This document shows positions 16,259 to 24,500 of a stretch of 27,572 nucleotides of DNA, piece by piece. The stretch's first letter is position 1. Each line of letters begins with the position of its first letter. The notes beneath the pieces are model-generated. The model had not been told where the DNA came from. It saw nothing but the letters and a program-made list of their open reading frames with translations, and did no database searches. Position numbers and translations under genes: made by a program. Source of the DNA: an uncultured Eubacteriales bacterium (GTDB lineage: Bacteria > Bacillota > Clostridia > Christensenellales > Borkfalkiaceae); the NCBI GenBank assembly GCA_900547645.1, contig URHP01000014.1, positions 1-27,572 of the forward strand, in the 5' to 3' direction.

Positions 16259-18069
16259 AGCTCCTCGAAATGGCTGCGGATGCGCGCGGCAAGCGCGGGC
16301 CCGATGCCCTCCACACGGGCGAGTTCCTCCTCGCTCGCGTGCATGATCTTGTCAATATCGCCGAACGAACGCATGAGCGCCGTACGCTTGCTCTTGCCGA
16401 CGCCCTCGATCTCGTCGAGTACGGAAGCAAGATTGCGCTTGGAGTGCAGGCTCCTGAAATAGGTGATGGCGAAGCGGTGCGCTTCGTCACGGATGCGCTG
16501 CAGCGTCTTTAAGGCAAAGTCGCGGCGGTCGATGCGCACGGGTTCCTCGGAATGCAGGGTGAACACCTCCTCCTCGCGCTTGGCAAGCGAGACGAGGTCG
16601 ATGTCCGCGATCCCCATTTCATCGAAGATCGCCTTGACCGCGGAGAGCTGCCCCTTGCCGCCGTCGATGACGATGAGCTGCGGACGGGCAAAGCGCTCCT
16701 CTTCCGCGGTGCCCAACTTGGCAAGGCGGCGCCGCAGCACCTCCTGCAGCGAGGCAAAGTCGTTCGCACCCTCCACCGTGCGGATGCGGAAGCGGCGGTA
16801 CTGCACTTTATCCGCTTCGCCGTCCGTAAAGACGACCATGCTGCCCACCTTATCCACGCCCGAAATGTTGGAAATATCGTAACACTCCATGCGCTTGGGA
16901 TAGCGGGAAAGGGACAGCAGCTCCTTCAGCCGTTCGCACGCGCCCGTCGTCATATCGCTCTTGTGTTCGATCGCCGAGACGGACTTTTCCAGATATTCCT
17001 TCGCGTTGCCCTGCGCCATATCCAGCAGTTCGCGGCGGATGCCGAACTTCGGGCGGGTGATGGTCGGTCTGCGCCCCGACTTCTTTTCGGCATAGCCGAG
17101 AAAGAGCGCCTCGTCGAACGGTTCGTCCGCGACGAGTTCGTGCGGCAGCTCGTGCGCCGCGTAGTACTGCGTGAGAAAGGAGAGGAAATTCTCGCCCCGT
17201 TCCCCCGCGCCCGCGTCGAGCGAGAAGTTGCGGCTGCCCTGCATGATGCCGCCGCGCGTCAGGAGCACGCTCGCCGCCGCGTACAGCCCGTTGGATTCGA
17301 ACGCCCAGACGTCCGCGTCCACGTCGCGCGGCATCGCCGTGATCCGGCGCTCGCCCAGGCGGGAGAGCATTTCGATCTTATTGCGGTATTCGAGCGCGAG
17401 TTCGAATTCCTCGTTCTGCGCAAAGGCGTTCATCTTTTCCGTGAGGATGCGCGCCGCCTCCTCATAGTCGCCCGAAAGAAAGGCGATCGCCCGCTCCACG
17501 TCCGCCGCGTATGTTTCGCGGTCGATGAGATGCGCGCAGGGCGCGCCGCACCGCCCGAGGTGATACTCCAGACAGGGCTTGGCGGGTTTTTCCTTTACGG
17601 TAAGCGAACAGGTGCGGATATGATACACCTTTGCGGCGACGTCCACGATCTCCTTTGCGGCGATGCCGCCCATGAAGGGACCGAAATATCTGCCGTCCCC
17701 GCGCCTGATCTTGCGCGTGATGCCGATATGCGGAAAGGCTTCCCGCGTGTAAACTTTGATGTAGGGATAGGTCTTGTCGTCCTTCAGAAGAATGTTGTAC
17801 TTGGGCTTGTACTTTTTGATATAGGTATTCTCGAGCGCAAGCGCATCCACTTCGCTCGGCGTGACGACATAGGCGAAATCGGCGATACAGTCCACCATCG
17901 CCTGCACCTTGGCGGGCTTCGGCGAAGCATGAAAGTACTGGCGCACGCGGTTTTTCAGAACGCGCGCCTTGCCCACATAGATCACGACGCCGTCCGCGTC
18001 CATCATGATATAGACGCCGGGACTGTCCGGCAGCAGTTTTAATTTTTCGCGGATGACGCTTTCGCCCAT
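16255..18069 (-). CDS. uvrC: Excinuclease ABC subunit C
   Basis: A 604-residue UvrC, which makes the two incisions in nucleotide-excision repair with UvrA/UvrB. Domains: GIY-YIG nuclease (SPGVYIM then VIYVGKA, catalytic-region Glu in DALALENTYIKKYKP), a UVR motif near residue 205-240, the RNase-H-like second nuclease (ECYDISNISG, VIDGGKGQL, RDEAHRFA) and a C-terminal helix-hairpin-helix pair. The start at 18069 matches the family's N-terminus. The -10 box of its promoter ends 6 nt before this ATG and no Shine-Dalgarno site exists, so the mRNA is predicted to be leaderless. First gene of the chain uvrC-HAD-hprK-U32-mutS2. Confidence 0.95.
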   Translation of the reverse strand: MGESVIREKLKLLPDSPGVYIMMDADGVVIYVGKARVLKNRVRQYFHASPKPAKVQAMVDCIADFAYVVTPSEVDALALENTYIKKYKPKYNILLKDDKTYPYIKVYTREAFPHIGITRKIRRGDGRYFGPFMGGIAAKEIVDVAAKVYHIRTCSLTVKEKPAKPCLEYHLGRCGAPCAHLIDRETYAADVERAIAFLSGDYEEAARILTEKMNAFAQNEEFELALEYRNKIEMLSRLGERRITAMPRDVDADVWAFESNGLYAAASVLLTRGGIMQGSRNFSLDAGAGERGENFLSFLTQYYAAHELPHELVADEPFDEALFLGYAEKKSGRRPTITRPKFGIRRELLDMAQGNAKEYLEKSVSAIEHKSDMTTGACERLKELLSLSRYPKRMECYDISNISGVDKVGSMVVFTDGEADKVQYRRFRIRTVEGANDFASLQEVLRRRLAKLGTAEEERFARPQLIVIDGGKGQLSAVKAIFDEMGIADIDLVSLAKREEEVFTLHSEEPVRIDRRDFALKTLQRIRDEAHRFAITYFRSLHSKRNLASVLDEIEGVGKSKRTALMRSFGDIDKIMHASEEELARVEGIGPALAARIRSHFEEL

Positions 18070-18075
18070 AATCCC

Positions 18076-18104
18076 ATTATACACGCTTTGCGGGTATTTT
18101 TCAA
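18076..18104 (-). promoter_or_regulatory. Promoter of the uvrC operon
   Basis: Minus-strand TTGAAA (18099-18104), 17-bp spacer and a perfect TATAAT (18076-18081). The expected transcription start, 7 nt beyond the -10 box, coincides with the A of the uvrC ATG at 18069. No LexA-type box was recognised. Confidence 0.8.
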
Positions 18105-18116
18105 GCATTCGCAGAG

Positions 18117-18160
18117 AAAAAGCCGCAGGCAGGCAGGAAAATATCCTGTCTGCCCGCGGC
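18117..18160 (-). terminator. Terminator of the ArsR-type gene
   Basis: On the minus strand an imperfect hairpin (GCCGCGGGCAGACAGGA with TCCTGCCTGCCTGCGGC) is followed by TTTTT. It insulates the uvrC promoter, which starts just beyond it, from the ArsR gene. Confidence 0.85.
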
Positions 18161-18189
18161 CCTTGCGGCTCCGCCTTGCCGGCGCGATT

Positions 18190-18525
18190 TCAGTAGCCGA
18201 GAAACTCCACGCCCTTCAGCAACACGTCGTTGACAATATCGTTGGAGAGCGAATAGAAGATGATCTTCCCGTGGCGGTCGGTGCGCACCATGCCGGCGTC
18301 CTTGAGAAAGCGCAGCTGATGGCTGACCGTCGTCTGATTGATGCCCAGCACGCGCGAAATGTCCGTCACGCACATTTCGGAAATGGCGAGCGCGGACAGC
18401 ATCCTCAGGCGGGTATTGTCCGCAAAAATGGAGAAAAAGCGTACGAGCGAAGTGAGCACTTCGCCTTCGGGCACATACCCTTCGATCATATCCTGCGTGC
18501 GTCTGTCCAATAAAAGCGTCTGCAT
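18190..18525 (-). CDS. ArsR/SmtB-family winged-helix repressor
   Basis: A 111-residue winged-helix regulator. The recognition region reads VTDISRVLGINQTTVSHQLRFLKDAGMV (residues 53-80), followed by the beta-wing RTDRHGKIIFYSL. The start at 18525 has GGGAGG 6 nt upstream; the frame reaches further back without such a site. Classical metal sensors have ELCVCDL in helix 3; here it is EMCVTDIS with one cysteine (Cys52), so metal sensing by that site is doubtful. It is transcribed alone, between the copper operon and uvrC, with terminators on both sides. Its target is unknown; control of the copper genes is possible but unsupported, since those carry CsoR operators. Confidence 0.88.
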   Translation of the reverse strand: MQTLLLDRRTQDMIEGYVPEGEVLTSLVRFFSIFADNTRLRMLSALAISEMCVTDISRVLGINQTTVSHQLRFLKDAGMVRTDRHGKIIFYSLSNDIVNDVLLKGVEFLGY

Positions 18526-18622
18526 GAACTGCCTCCCTGCCGTTTCCATGATCGTATCATCTGCACGGTTGCGCACGCAAGGAAGATATGACGGAATCTG
18601 CCGTATTTTGTCAGAAATCAAA

Positions 18623-18646
18623 CGCCGCGCCCGCTCGGGCGCGGCG
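18623..18646 (-). terminator. Terminator of the copper operon
   Basis: A perfect 10-bp GC stem (CGCCGCGCCC/GGGCGCGGCG, 4-nt loop) lies 6 nt after the copA stop codon, followed on the minus strand by TTTGATTTCT, a weak T-tract. Confidence 0.7.
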
Positions 18647-18651
18647 CAGCG

Positions 18652-18861
18652 TCAGTCTTTGACGGCCGCTTCGTAACCCGCCTCTTTGACGGCGGCGACG
18701 AGCGTCCCGTCCGGAACGGGCGCGGAAAGCGTGACGACGGCGCGCTTCTTTTTGAGATCGACCTCCGCCTTCTCAACGCCCTCCACCGCCTGCAGCGCGT
18801 CCGTGACGTGCCGGACGCAGTGCTGGCACATCATGCCCTCCACTTTCAATTCACGTTTCAT
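18652..18861 (-). CDS. copZ: Possible free CopZ-like copper chaperone from an internal start
   Basis: An in-frame ATG at 18861 inside copA is preceded by AAGGAGG with 7-nt spacing, as good as any ribosome site in this window. Starting there would give a stand-alone 69-residue copper chaperone (MKRELKVEGMMCQHC...), the usual size of CopZ, which delivers Cu(I) to CopA and to CsoR-type sensors. Whether both the fusion and the free form are made is inference. The sequence pattern fits a former separate copZ gene whose upstream copA lost its stop codon. Confidence 0.55.
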   Translation of the reverse strand: MKRELKVEGMMCQHCVRHVTDALQAVEGVEKAEVDLKKKRAVVTLSAPVPDGTLVAAVKEAGYEAAVKD

Positions 18862-21093
18862 ATCATTGCCTCCTTGAATTTGTCTTGTTTTCGTCCCTTT
18901 GTTTTTGGCGCGCCCGAAGACGGTGAGCCTGAGCGCGTTGCCCACCACGAAGAGCGAAGAGCAGCTCATCGCCGCCGCCGCGATCATGGGATTGAGCGTC
19001 ACGCCCAGCGCCGCAAAACAGCCCGCCGCGAGCGGAATGCAGACGCAGTTATAGAAGAACGCCCAGAAGAGATTTTGCTTGATGATGCGCATCGTCTTTC
19101 GCGCGAGCGCAAAGGCGCGGGGCGCGGCGGCAAGATCGCCGCCCATCAGCACGATGTCCGCGCTCTCGATGGCGACGTCCGTGCCGTTGCCCATTGCAAC
19201 GCCGACGTCCGCTTCCTTCAGGGCGGGGGAATCGTTGATGCCGTCCCCGATCATGGCGACGCCCTTTTTCACATGCTTCCCCGATGCCGCGTTGCTTTTC
19301 TTGCGCTCAACGACGTACGCGAGCTTATCCTGCGGGAGCACTTCCGCATATACCATGTCTGCGGGGATGCCCGCGCTCTCCGCCACGGCGCGTGCGCAGG
19401 CGGCGTTGTCGCCCGTGAGCATGTACGCGTCCAAGCCCATTTCCCGCAGGGAAGCGACCGCCGCGGCGCTGCCCTCCTTCAGCGTATCCGCAAGGGCGAA
19501 CAGGGCAAGCACGCTTTGCCCGTCCGCCAGAAAGAGTACCGTCTTGCCCTCGGCGGAAAGCTGTGCAAAGCGTTCCCTCTGCGCCGAAATATCCACGCCG
19601 CGCGCCGCCATCATCCTGTCGTTTCCGAGGAAGTATTCCTTCCCGTCCACCATGCCGCGCGCGCCCTGCCCCACGACGTACTCCACGTCTTCCGCCGCTG
19701 CGCCCCCGCCGCAGTATGCGACGATACACTGTGCCAGCGGATGATTGAGCTTGCTTTCGAGCGCGAATGCGACCGATCTTGCGCGCGCCTCGTCGCCGTA
19801 CGCTTCAAAATGTACGACGGAAGGCTTCCCCTCGGTGAGCGTTGCGGTCTTGTCGAGCAGCACCGTCCCCACGTCCGCCGCCCGCTGCAGCGCCTCTGCG
19901 CTCTTGACGAGCACGCCGAGCGACGCACCCCGCCCCGTGGCCGCCATGACGGCGACGGGCGTGGCAAGCCCCAGCGCGCACGGGCAGGAAATGACGATCA
20001 CGCTCACGCCGAAATTGAACGCCGCCTGCACGTCCCAAGTGGAAAACAGCCATGCGCAGAAGGTGATGAGCGCGATCCCCAGCACGACGGGGACGAACAC
20101 GGCGGAGATCTTGTCGGCGAGCTTCTGAATGGGCGCCTTGCTTGCGCCCGCCTCGCGCACCATGCGGATGATGGAGGAGAGCATGGTCTCCTCCCCCACC
20201 TTTTCCGCCCTGATCCTGAGATACCCGCTCGTGACGAGCGAAGCGCTCATGGCGTGGTCGCCCGCCGTCAGCTCGACGGGCAGGCTCTCGCCCGTCACCG
20301 CCGACTGATCGGCAAAGGCATGCCCTTCGAGCACGGTGCCGTCCACCGCGACCGATTCGCCCTGCCGCACGACGAGCACGTCCCCCTGCCCGACTTCGGA
20401 AAGCGGGACCGGCTGTTCGCGCCCGTTCCGCTCCACCGTGACGGTATCGGGTGCAAGGGACAGGAGCTTTTCCACCTCCCGCCCCGTGCGGCGCTTACTC
20501 TTGTCCTCCAGCCACTTTCCGAGGGTCACCAGCGTCACGATCATCGCCGCCGATTCAAAGAAGAGCGTCGGCTGTTCGGGCGACAGGATCGCCATGACGA
20601 GACTGTAGACAAAGGAGACCGCCGCCCCCAGCGTCACCAGCGTATCCATATTGGGGACGCGTTTGACCGCCGCACGCACGCCGCTCACGAAGAACGGATA
20701 GTTGACGGCAAGAATGAGCAGGGTGAGCGCAGTCTGAAATCCGTAGTTGAGCCACCCGTGCGGCACGATGCTTTCGCCGATCATGTGCCCCATCGCGAGA
20801 TACATTTCGGGAAGAAGCAGGATGAGCGAGAGCAGAAAACGCACACCGAGCGTGAAACGCTTTTTCTTTTTTTGGGGGATCTTGCCGTAGTCGTATGCGC
20901 CGTATCCGAGCGCCGTGACCGCCTTTTTGATGCCCGCATCCGTCAGAACGGTCTCATCGTAGGCGACGTCCATGCTCTCCCCCATCAGGGAAACGGAGCA
21001 TGACTGCACGCCGTCGAGTTTTCTGACCGTGCGCTCGATGCCCGAAGAACAGGCCGCGCACGTCATTCCCGTGATCGAATATTTCTTTTCCAT
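18652..21093 (-). CDS. copA: Copper-exporting P1B ATPase fused to a CopZ-like domain
   Basis: An 813-residue copper-transporting P-type ATPase that pumps Cu(I) out of the cell. N-terminal heavy-metal domain GMTCAAC (Cys12, Cys15), actuator TGES, membrane copper site SCPCALG (Cys370, Cys372), phosphorylation Asp414, TGDN, GDGINDSPAL, and final helices ending VVGNALRL near residue 722. Two oddities. The near-invariant DKTGT reads DKTAT (Ala417, codon GCA at 19843-19845). After the normal ATPase end the frame continues through a polar linker into a 69-residue second heavy-metal domain (GMMCQHC, Cys756/Cys759) resembling the chaperone CopZ. The linker DNA still carries a ribosome site and ATG for that domain. 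Second gene of the csoR operon, 53 nt after csoR. Confidence 0.93.
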   Translation of the reverse strand: MEKKYSITGMTCAACSSGIERTVRKLDGVQSCSVSLMGESMDVAYDETVLTDAGIKKAVTALGYGAYDYGKIPQKKKKRFTLGVRFLLSLILLLPEMYLAMGHMIGESIVPHGWLNYGFQTALTLLILAVNYPFFVSGVRAAVKRVPNMDTLVTLGAAVSFVYSLVMAILSPEQPTLFFESAAMIVTLVTLGKWLEDKSKRRTGREVEKLLSLAPDTVTVERNGREQPVPLSEVGQGDVLVVRQGESVAVDGTVLEGHAFADQSAVTGESLPVELTAGDHAMSASLVTSGYLRIRAEKVGEETMLSSIIRMVREAGASKAPIQKLADKISAVFVPVVLGIALITFCAWLFSTWDVQAAFNFGVSVIVISCPCALGLATPVAVMAATGRGASLGVLVKSAEALQRAADVGTVLLDKTATLTEGKPSVVHFEAYGDEARARSVAFALESKLNHPLAQCIVAYCGGGAAAEDVEYVVGQGARGMVDGKEYFLGNDRMMAARGVDISAQRERFAQLSAEGKTVLFLADGQSVLALFALADTLKEGSAAAVASLREMGLDAYMLTGDNAACARAVAESAGIPADMVYAEVLPQDKLAYVVERKKSNAASGKHVKKGVAMIGDGINDSPALKEADVGVAMGNGTDVAIESADIVLMGGDLAAAPRAFALARKTMRIIKQNLFWAFFYNCVCIPLAAGCFAALGVTLNPMIAAAAMSCSSLFVVGNALRLTVFGRAKNKGTKTRQIQGGNDMKRELKVEGMMCQHCVRHVTDALQAVEGVEKAEVDLKKKRAVVTLSAPVPDGTLVAAVKEAGYEAAVKD

Positions 21094-21146
21094 AAAAACC
21101 TCGCTCCGCCCGTGTTACGTCGTAAGACCGGACCGGGCGCAGCCCG

Positions 21147-21452
21147 TCAGCTGAGTTTTTTGATGAGTTCCACCGTCTCTTTTACGATCGCCTCGTCGCC
21201 CGCCATGATCTTTTCGCGGACGCAGGTGTTCATGTGGTCCTCCAGCACCAGATAGCCGAAGGCGCGCACCGCGCTCTCGACGGCAGACACCTGCACGAGC
21301 ACCTCGCCGCAGTAGCGGTTTTCCTCGATCATCTTTTTGATGCCGTTGATCTGCCCGTTGATGCGGTTCAGGCGGTTGACCAGATTCCGGATCTCCTCCT
21401 GCCCGCGGGGCGTTCCCTTAAAGCGCGCTTCGCAATGTTCGCAGCGTTCCAT
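21147..21452 (-). CDS. csoR: Copper-sensing repressor CsoR
   Basis: A 101-residue all-helical CsoR/RcnR-family repressor. The copper-ligand set Cys48 (RYCGEV), His73 and Cys77 (DHMNTC) matches the Cu(I) sensor pattern rather than the formaldehyde or nickel sensors. The N-terminus has an extra CEHC pair (Cys4, Cys7). GGAGG precedes the ATG at 21452. It heads the operon with copA and should repress its own promoter through two GC-rich palindromes until Cu(I) binds. Confidence 0.93.
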   Translation of the reverse strand: MERCEHCEARFKGTPRGQEEIRNLVNRLNRINGQINGIKKMIEENRYCGEVLVQVSAVESAVRAFGYLVLEDHMNTCVREKIMAGDEAIVKETVELIKKLS

Positions 21453-21466
21453 ACATCCCTCCGAAT

Positions 21467-21481
21467 TACCCCCATGGGGTA
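21467..21481. promoter_or_regulatory. CsoR-type operator 2 (leader)
   Basis: TACCCCCATGGGGTA is a perfect or near-perfect palindrome of the CsoR type (TACCC...GGGTA). It is centred about 26 bp downstream of the first operator, in the 5' leader between the -10 box and the csoR ribosome site. Confidence 0.75.
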
Positions 21482-21488
21482 TATTCGC

Positions 21489-21517
21489 ATTATACCCCTA
21501 TCGGGTATTTTTGTCAA
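21489..21517 (-). promoter_or_regulatory. Consensus promoter and CsoR operator 1 of the copper operon
   Basis: Minus-strand TTGACA (21512-21517), 17-bp spacer, TATAAT (21489-21494): an exact sigma-A consensus. The palindrome ATACCCCTATCGGGTAT (21492-21508) covers the spacer and part of the -10 box, so bound CsoR would block RNA polymerase. Confidence 0.88.
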
Positions 21518-21525
21518 GCGTTCGG

Positions 21526-21559
21526 GCACAAAAAAACGGCGCCGAAGCGCCGTTTTTTT
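21526..21559. terminator. Terminator of the SGNH lipoprotein gene, identical copy 1
   Basis: A seven-base stem (ACGGCGC/GCGCCGT, loop CGAA) flanked by A7 and T7 runs, able to work in both directions. The 34 nt including the leading GCAC are identical to 25783-25816. Confidence 0.9.
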
Positions 21560-21563
21560 AATT

Positions 21564-24500
21564 TTATTTCCCGAACACGACCTCGTTTATGATCGCGCTC
21601 CACACCGCATAGCCCGCGGCGGTCATGTGGATGCCGTCGCTCCGGAAATATTCCGCGATCGGTTCGCCGTTTTCCGTCAGCGCGTCCTCCATGTCGATGA
21701 CCGTCAGCCAGTCGTTCTGCGTTCCGTACGCCTTCATGCATTCGATGAGGTTTCCGTACTCCGTCGTATAGACGCCGTGCGCAAAATTGTTCGGCACGGG
21801 AAGGGAGAGCACATAGTAGATCTCCGCTTCGGGGAAATCGGCGTGCATCTTTTCCAGAAGTTCGGCGAGCAGTTTTGCCGTCGCTTCCCCGCTGTCGCCC
21901 AGATTGTTGACGTTGTTCCCGCCCAGGAAGAGCACGATCTTGCCCGGTTCGAAGGGCGCGACCAGCCTGTCGTACGCATACAGCCAGTCTTCGACCACCG
22001 TCCCGCCGATGCCCACGTTATAGCCGAGCGTGTCTGCGCCGATGTCCTCCTGCCAGGTGTCCCAGAAATCGATGGTGCTGCTTCCCGCCAGAAGCACGCC
22101 GCCCTTCTGCGCCCCCGCGTACTCCTCGGCAAGCGCGGCAATACGGCTTTCGTAGGGCGAAACATAGCTGTATTCCTGCATGTTCGCCGCAAATTCTCCC
22201 ACCGCCGCCTCGTCGGTCACGGCGCTCAGTCCGGACAATTTCATGATGCAATTCTGCCCTCCGAATGTGATCGCAGGCGCCGAAAGGCCCGCGTCTTCAT
22301 AGCTGTGCCAGACGTATCCGTCGATGAGGAAGGAGACGGCGCCGCCATAGTTGACCACGGTAAAGTTGAGATAGGCGGGATTGGCGGTCTGCGGACGCTG
22401 AATGAGCTTATAGTTTTGCCACATCGCATTCCCCTGCCTGATCTCCGTAAAGACCTGGAAGGTGCCGCCCGGCACATACTCGAAGACGTACCGCACCGCG
22501 TGTGTGTCGTCCTGCCACACCTGCAGCTCGCACTGTCCCCAATTGCGGTAATCGGAATAGGAGAACGTGCCGCTCACCATCCACGCGTCGCCCGCAACGG
22601 GTACGCCGTCCGCAAACAAGAACGCCTTGCCGTACTCCTGATCGCCCTTGTAAAAGATATTGCTGCCGCCGTCGGTAAAGACGGAAGACTGCTCCGCCGT
22701 GTCTTTCTGCGCGCTCATCGCAAACAGGTCGGCATCCCCCGCGTGCAGCTGCGACCACAGCGCGTCGTATTCCTCATTCTTGCAGATGGAAAGCCCGGAG
22801 AAGGTGACGTCGCAGTACTGCCGCATGGCAAGCGCAAACCCCGTATATCCCCAATCGGTCTCCAACGTATACACGCACTTGTATTCGGGCATGTAGCCGC
22901 CGTCCTTGAGCCACGCCTCGATCCTGCCGTGATCGTAGATAAAGATAAAGTCGAGCGTATAGTCCGTCCCCTGCGGCATGGTATTGCTCTCACACGCGAT
23001 CGTGGACATCTTTGAATTGATCGTGGGATAGGCATAGAAACTGTTGTTGGTCGGATAGCGGAAGAGGTGAAATTTGATGAAATTCTGGAAACTGGTATAG
23101 ATCTGGAATTCCACCTTGCTTGCCGAAGGTCCCGTCGTCTTGGTGTTGGTCACGCGGACGCTGCCCGAAACGGCGTACTGATACCCGCCGTACGGCACGC
23201 CCTCGCCGTAGATCGCCGACATGACGCGGGCGTTCGACCGACTGCCCAGAACGGTGAGCGTGCCGTCCTCGTTCTGCGTAAATTCTGCGATATTGTCTGC
23301 ATTGCCGATCAATGTAGCCCCCACCATCGGATCGGGATAGCCCTGCAGCGCATCTTGGTACGCCGCCTCCACCAGCGCTCTGTCCGTGACGATCTCCAGA
23401 TCGCTGAGTACGGCGCTGCAAGTAACGGTGGAAATGCACAGCTCGCTGTGCGTGAGCGTGTCGAGCGTACGGCGGTAGACCGTCTCGCCGTTGTAGATCA
23501 TGACGAGGCTGTTGCCAAGGTTGATCAGGCGGAAGGACAGTTCCTCCCCCTCTTCATACGTAAGATCAACGAGATGTTCGGTATAGTTCTTGAACCCGGA
23601 CATGTCGCGGTAGTCGCTGAACAGAATAAAGCGGTTGCCGCTCTCTCCGCGCAGCACAAAACGGACGACGAGGTTATCCGTCTGATAGGACGAAAACACG
23701 ACTTCGCTGTTTTCGGCAAGCCCCTTGATGGCGACGTTGCAGGAAAAACTCCAGTCATTCATGACCTGCACGTCCCGCTCGTCCAGCGCGAACGCCGCGC
23801 CGCTGAGCAGATATCCTCCGTCCGCAAAGCTCCACGAGACGTTGTCCGCGCTGCCGTAGCCGTTGAGCGAATTGGAGCCGAACGGACTGTGCACCGCGAT
23901 CACCGTCGTATATTCCCCGGTTGCCGAACGGTCCTGCGAGACCACCGTAAAGACGAGCGAGTGCGTCTCCGTCTCATACGACGCCGTCACCGAGGCGCCC
24001 TGTGCCGCCGTATAGTCGCACACGGCCGCAAGGTCCTCCTGCAGCGCATAAAACTGCTGTTCGGACAGCGTGACGGCTTCATCCGAAATGGTTTCGCCGC
24101 ACACGGCGTTCAGACGGAACGATACGTCGTTTGAAAGCACCGTCAGCGTGACGGTGTAGTCCTTCTGCGTGCCGTCCTCTGCCGTCACCGCAAATTTGAG
24201 ACTAGTACCTTCCAGCGTCACCGTCACGCTCGCCTTTTCCGCAAGCGTGTATTCGCATGCCGCGCCCTTATCCTGCGCCGCCGCAAACGCTTCGTACTGC
24301 GCCGTCGTCAGCGTGACCGCGCCGCCTTCCGCCTTCACCCCGCCCACGCTCTCAACGGTGAGGGACGTATCATCCGAAAGCACCGTCAGCGTGACGGTGT
24401 AGTCCTTCTGCGTGCCGTCCTCTGCCGTCACCGCAAATTTGAGACTAGTACCTTCCAGCGTCACCGTCACGCTCGCCTTTTCCGCAAGCGTGTATTCGCA

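Noticed and set aside
18190..21452. ArsR gene as part of the copper operon
   Set aside because: A perfect GC hairpin at 18623-18646 and a 126-nt gap with its own ribosome site separate it from copA, and the operators seen are of CsoR type.
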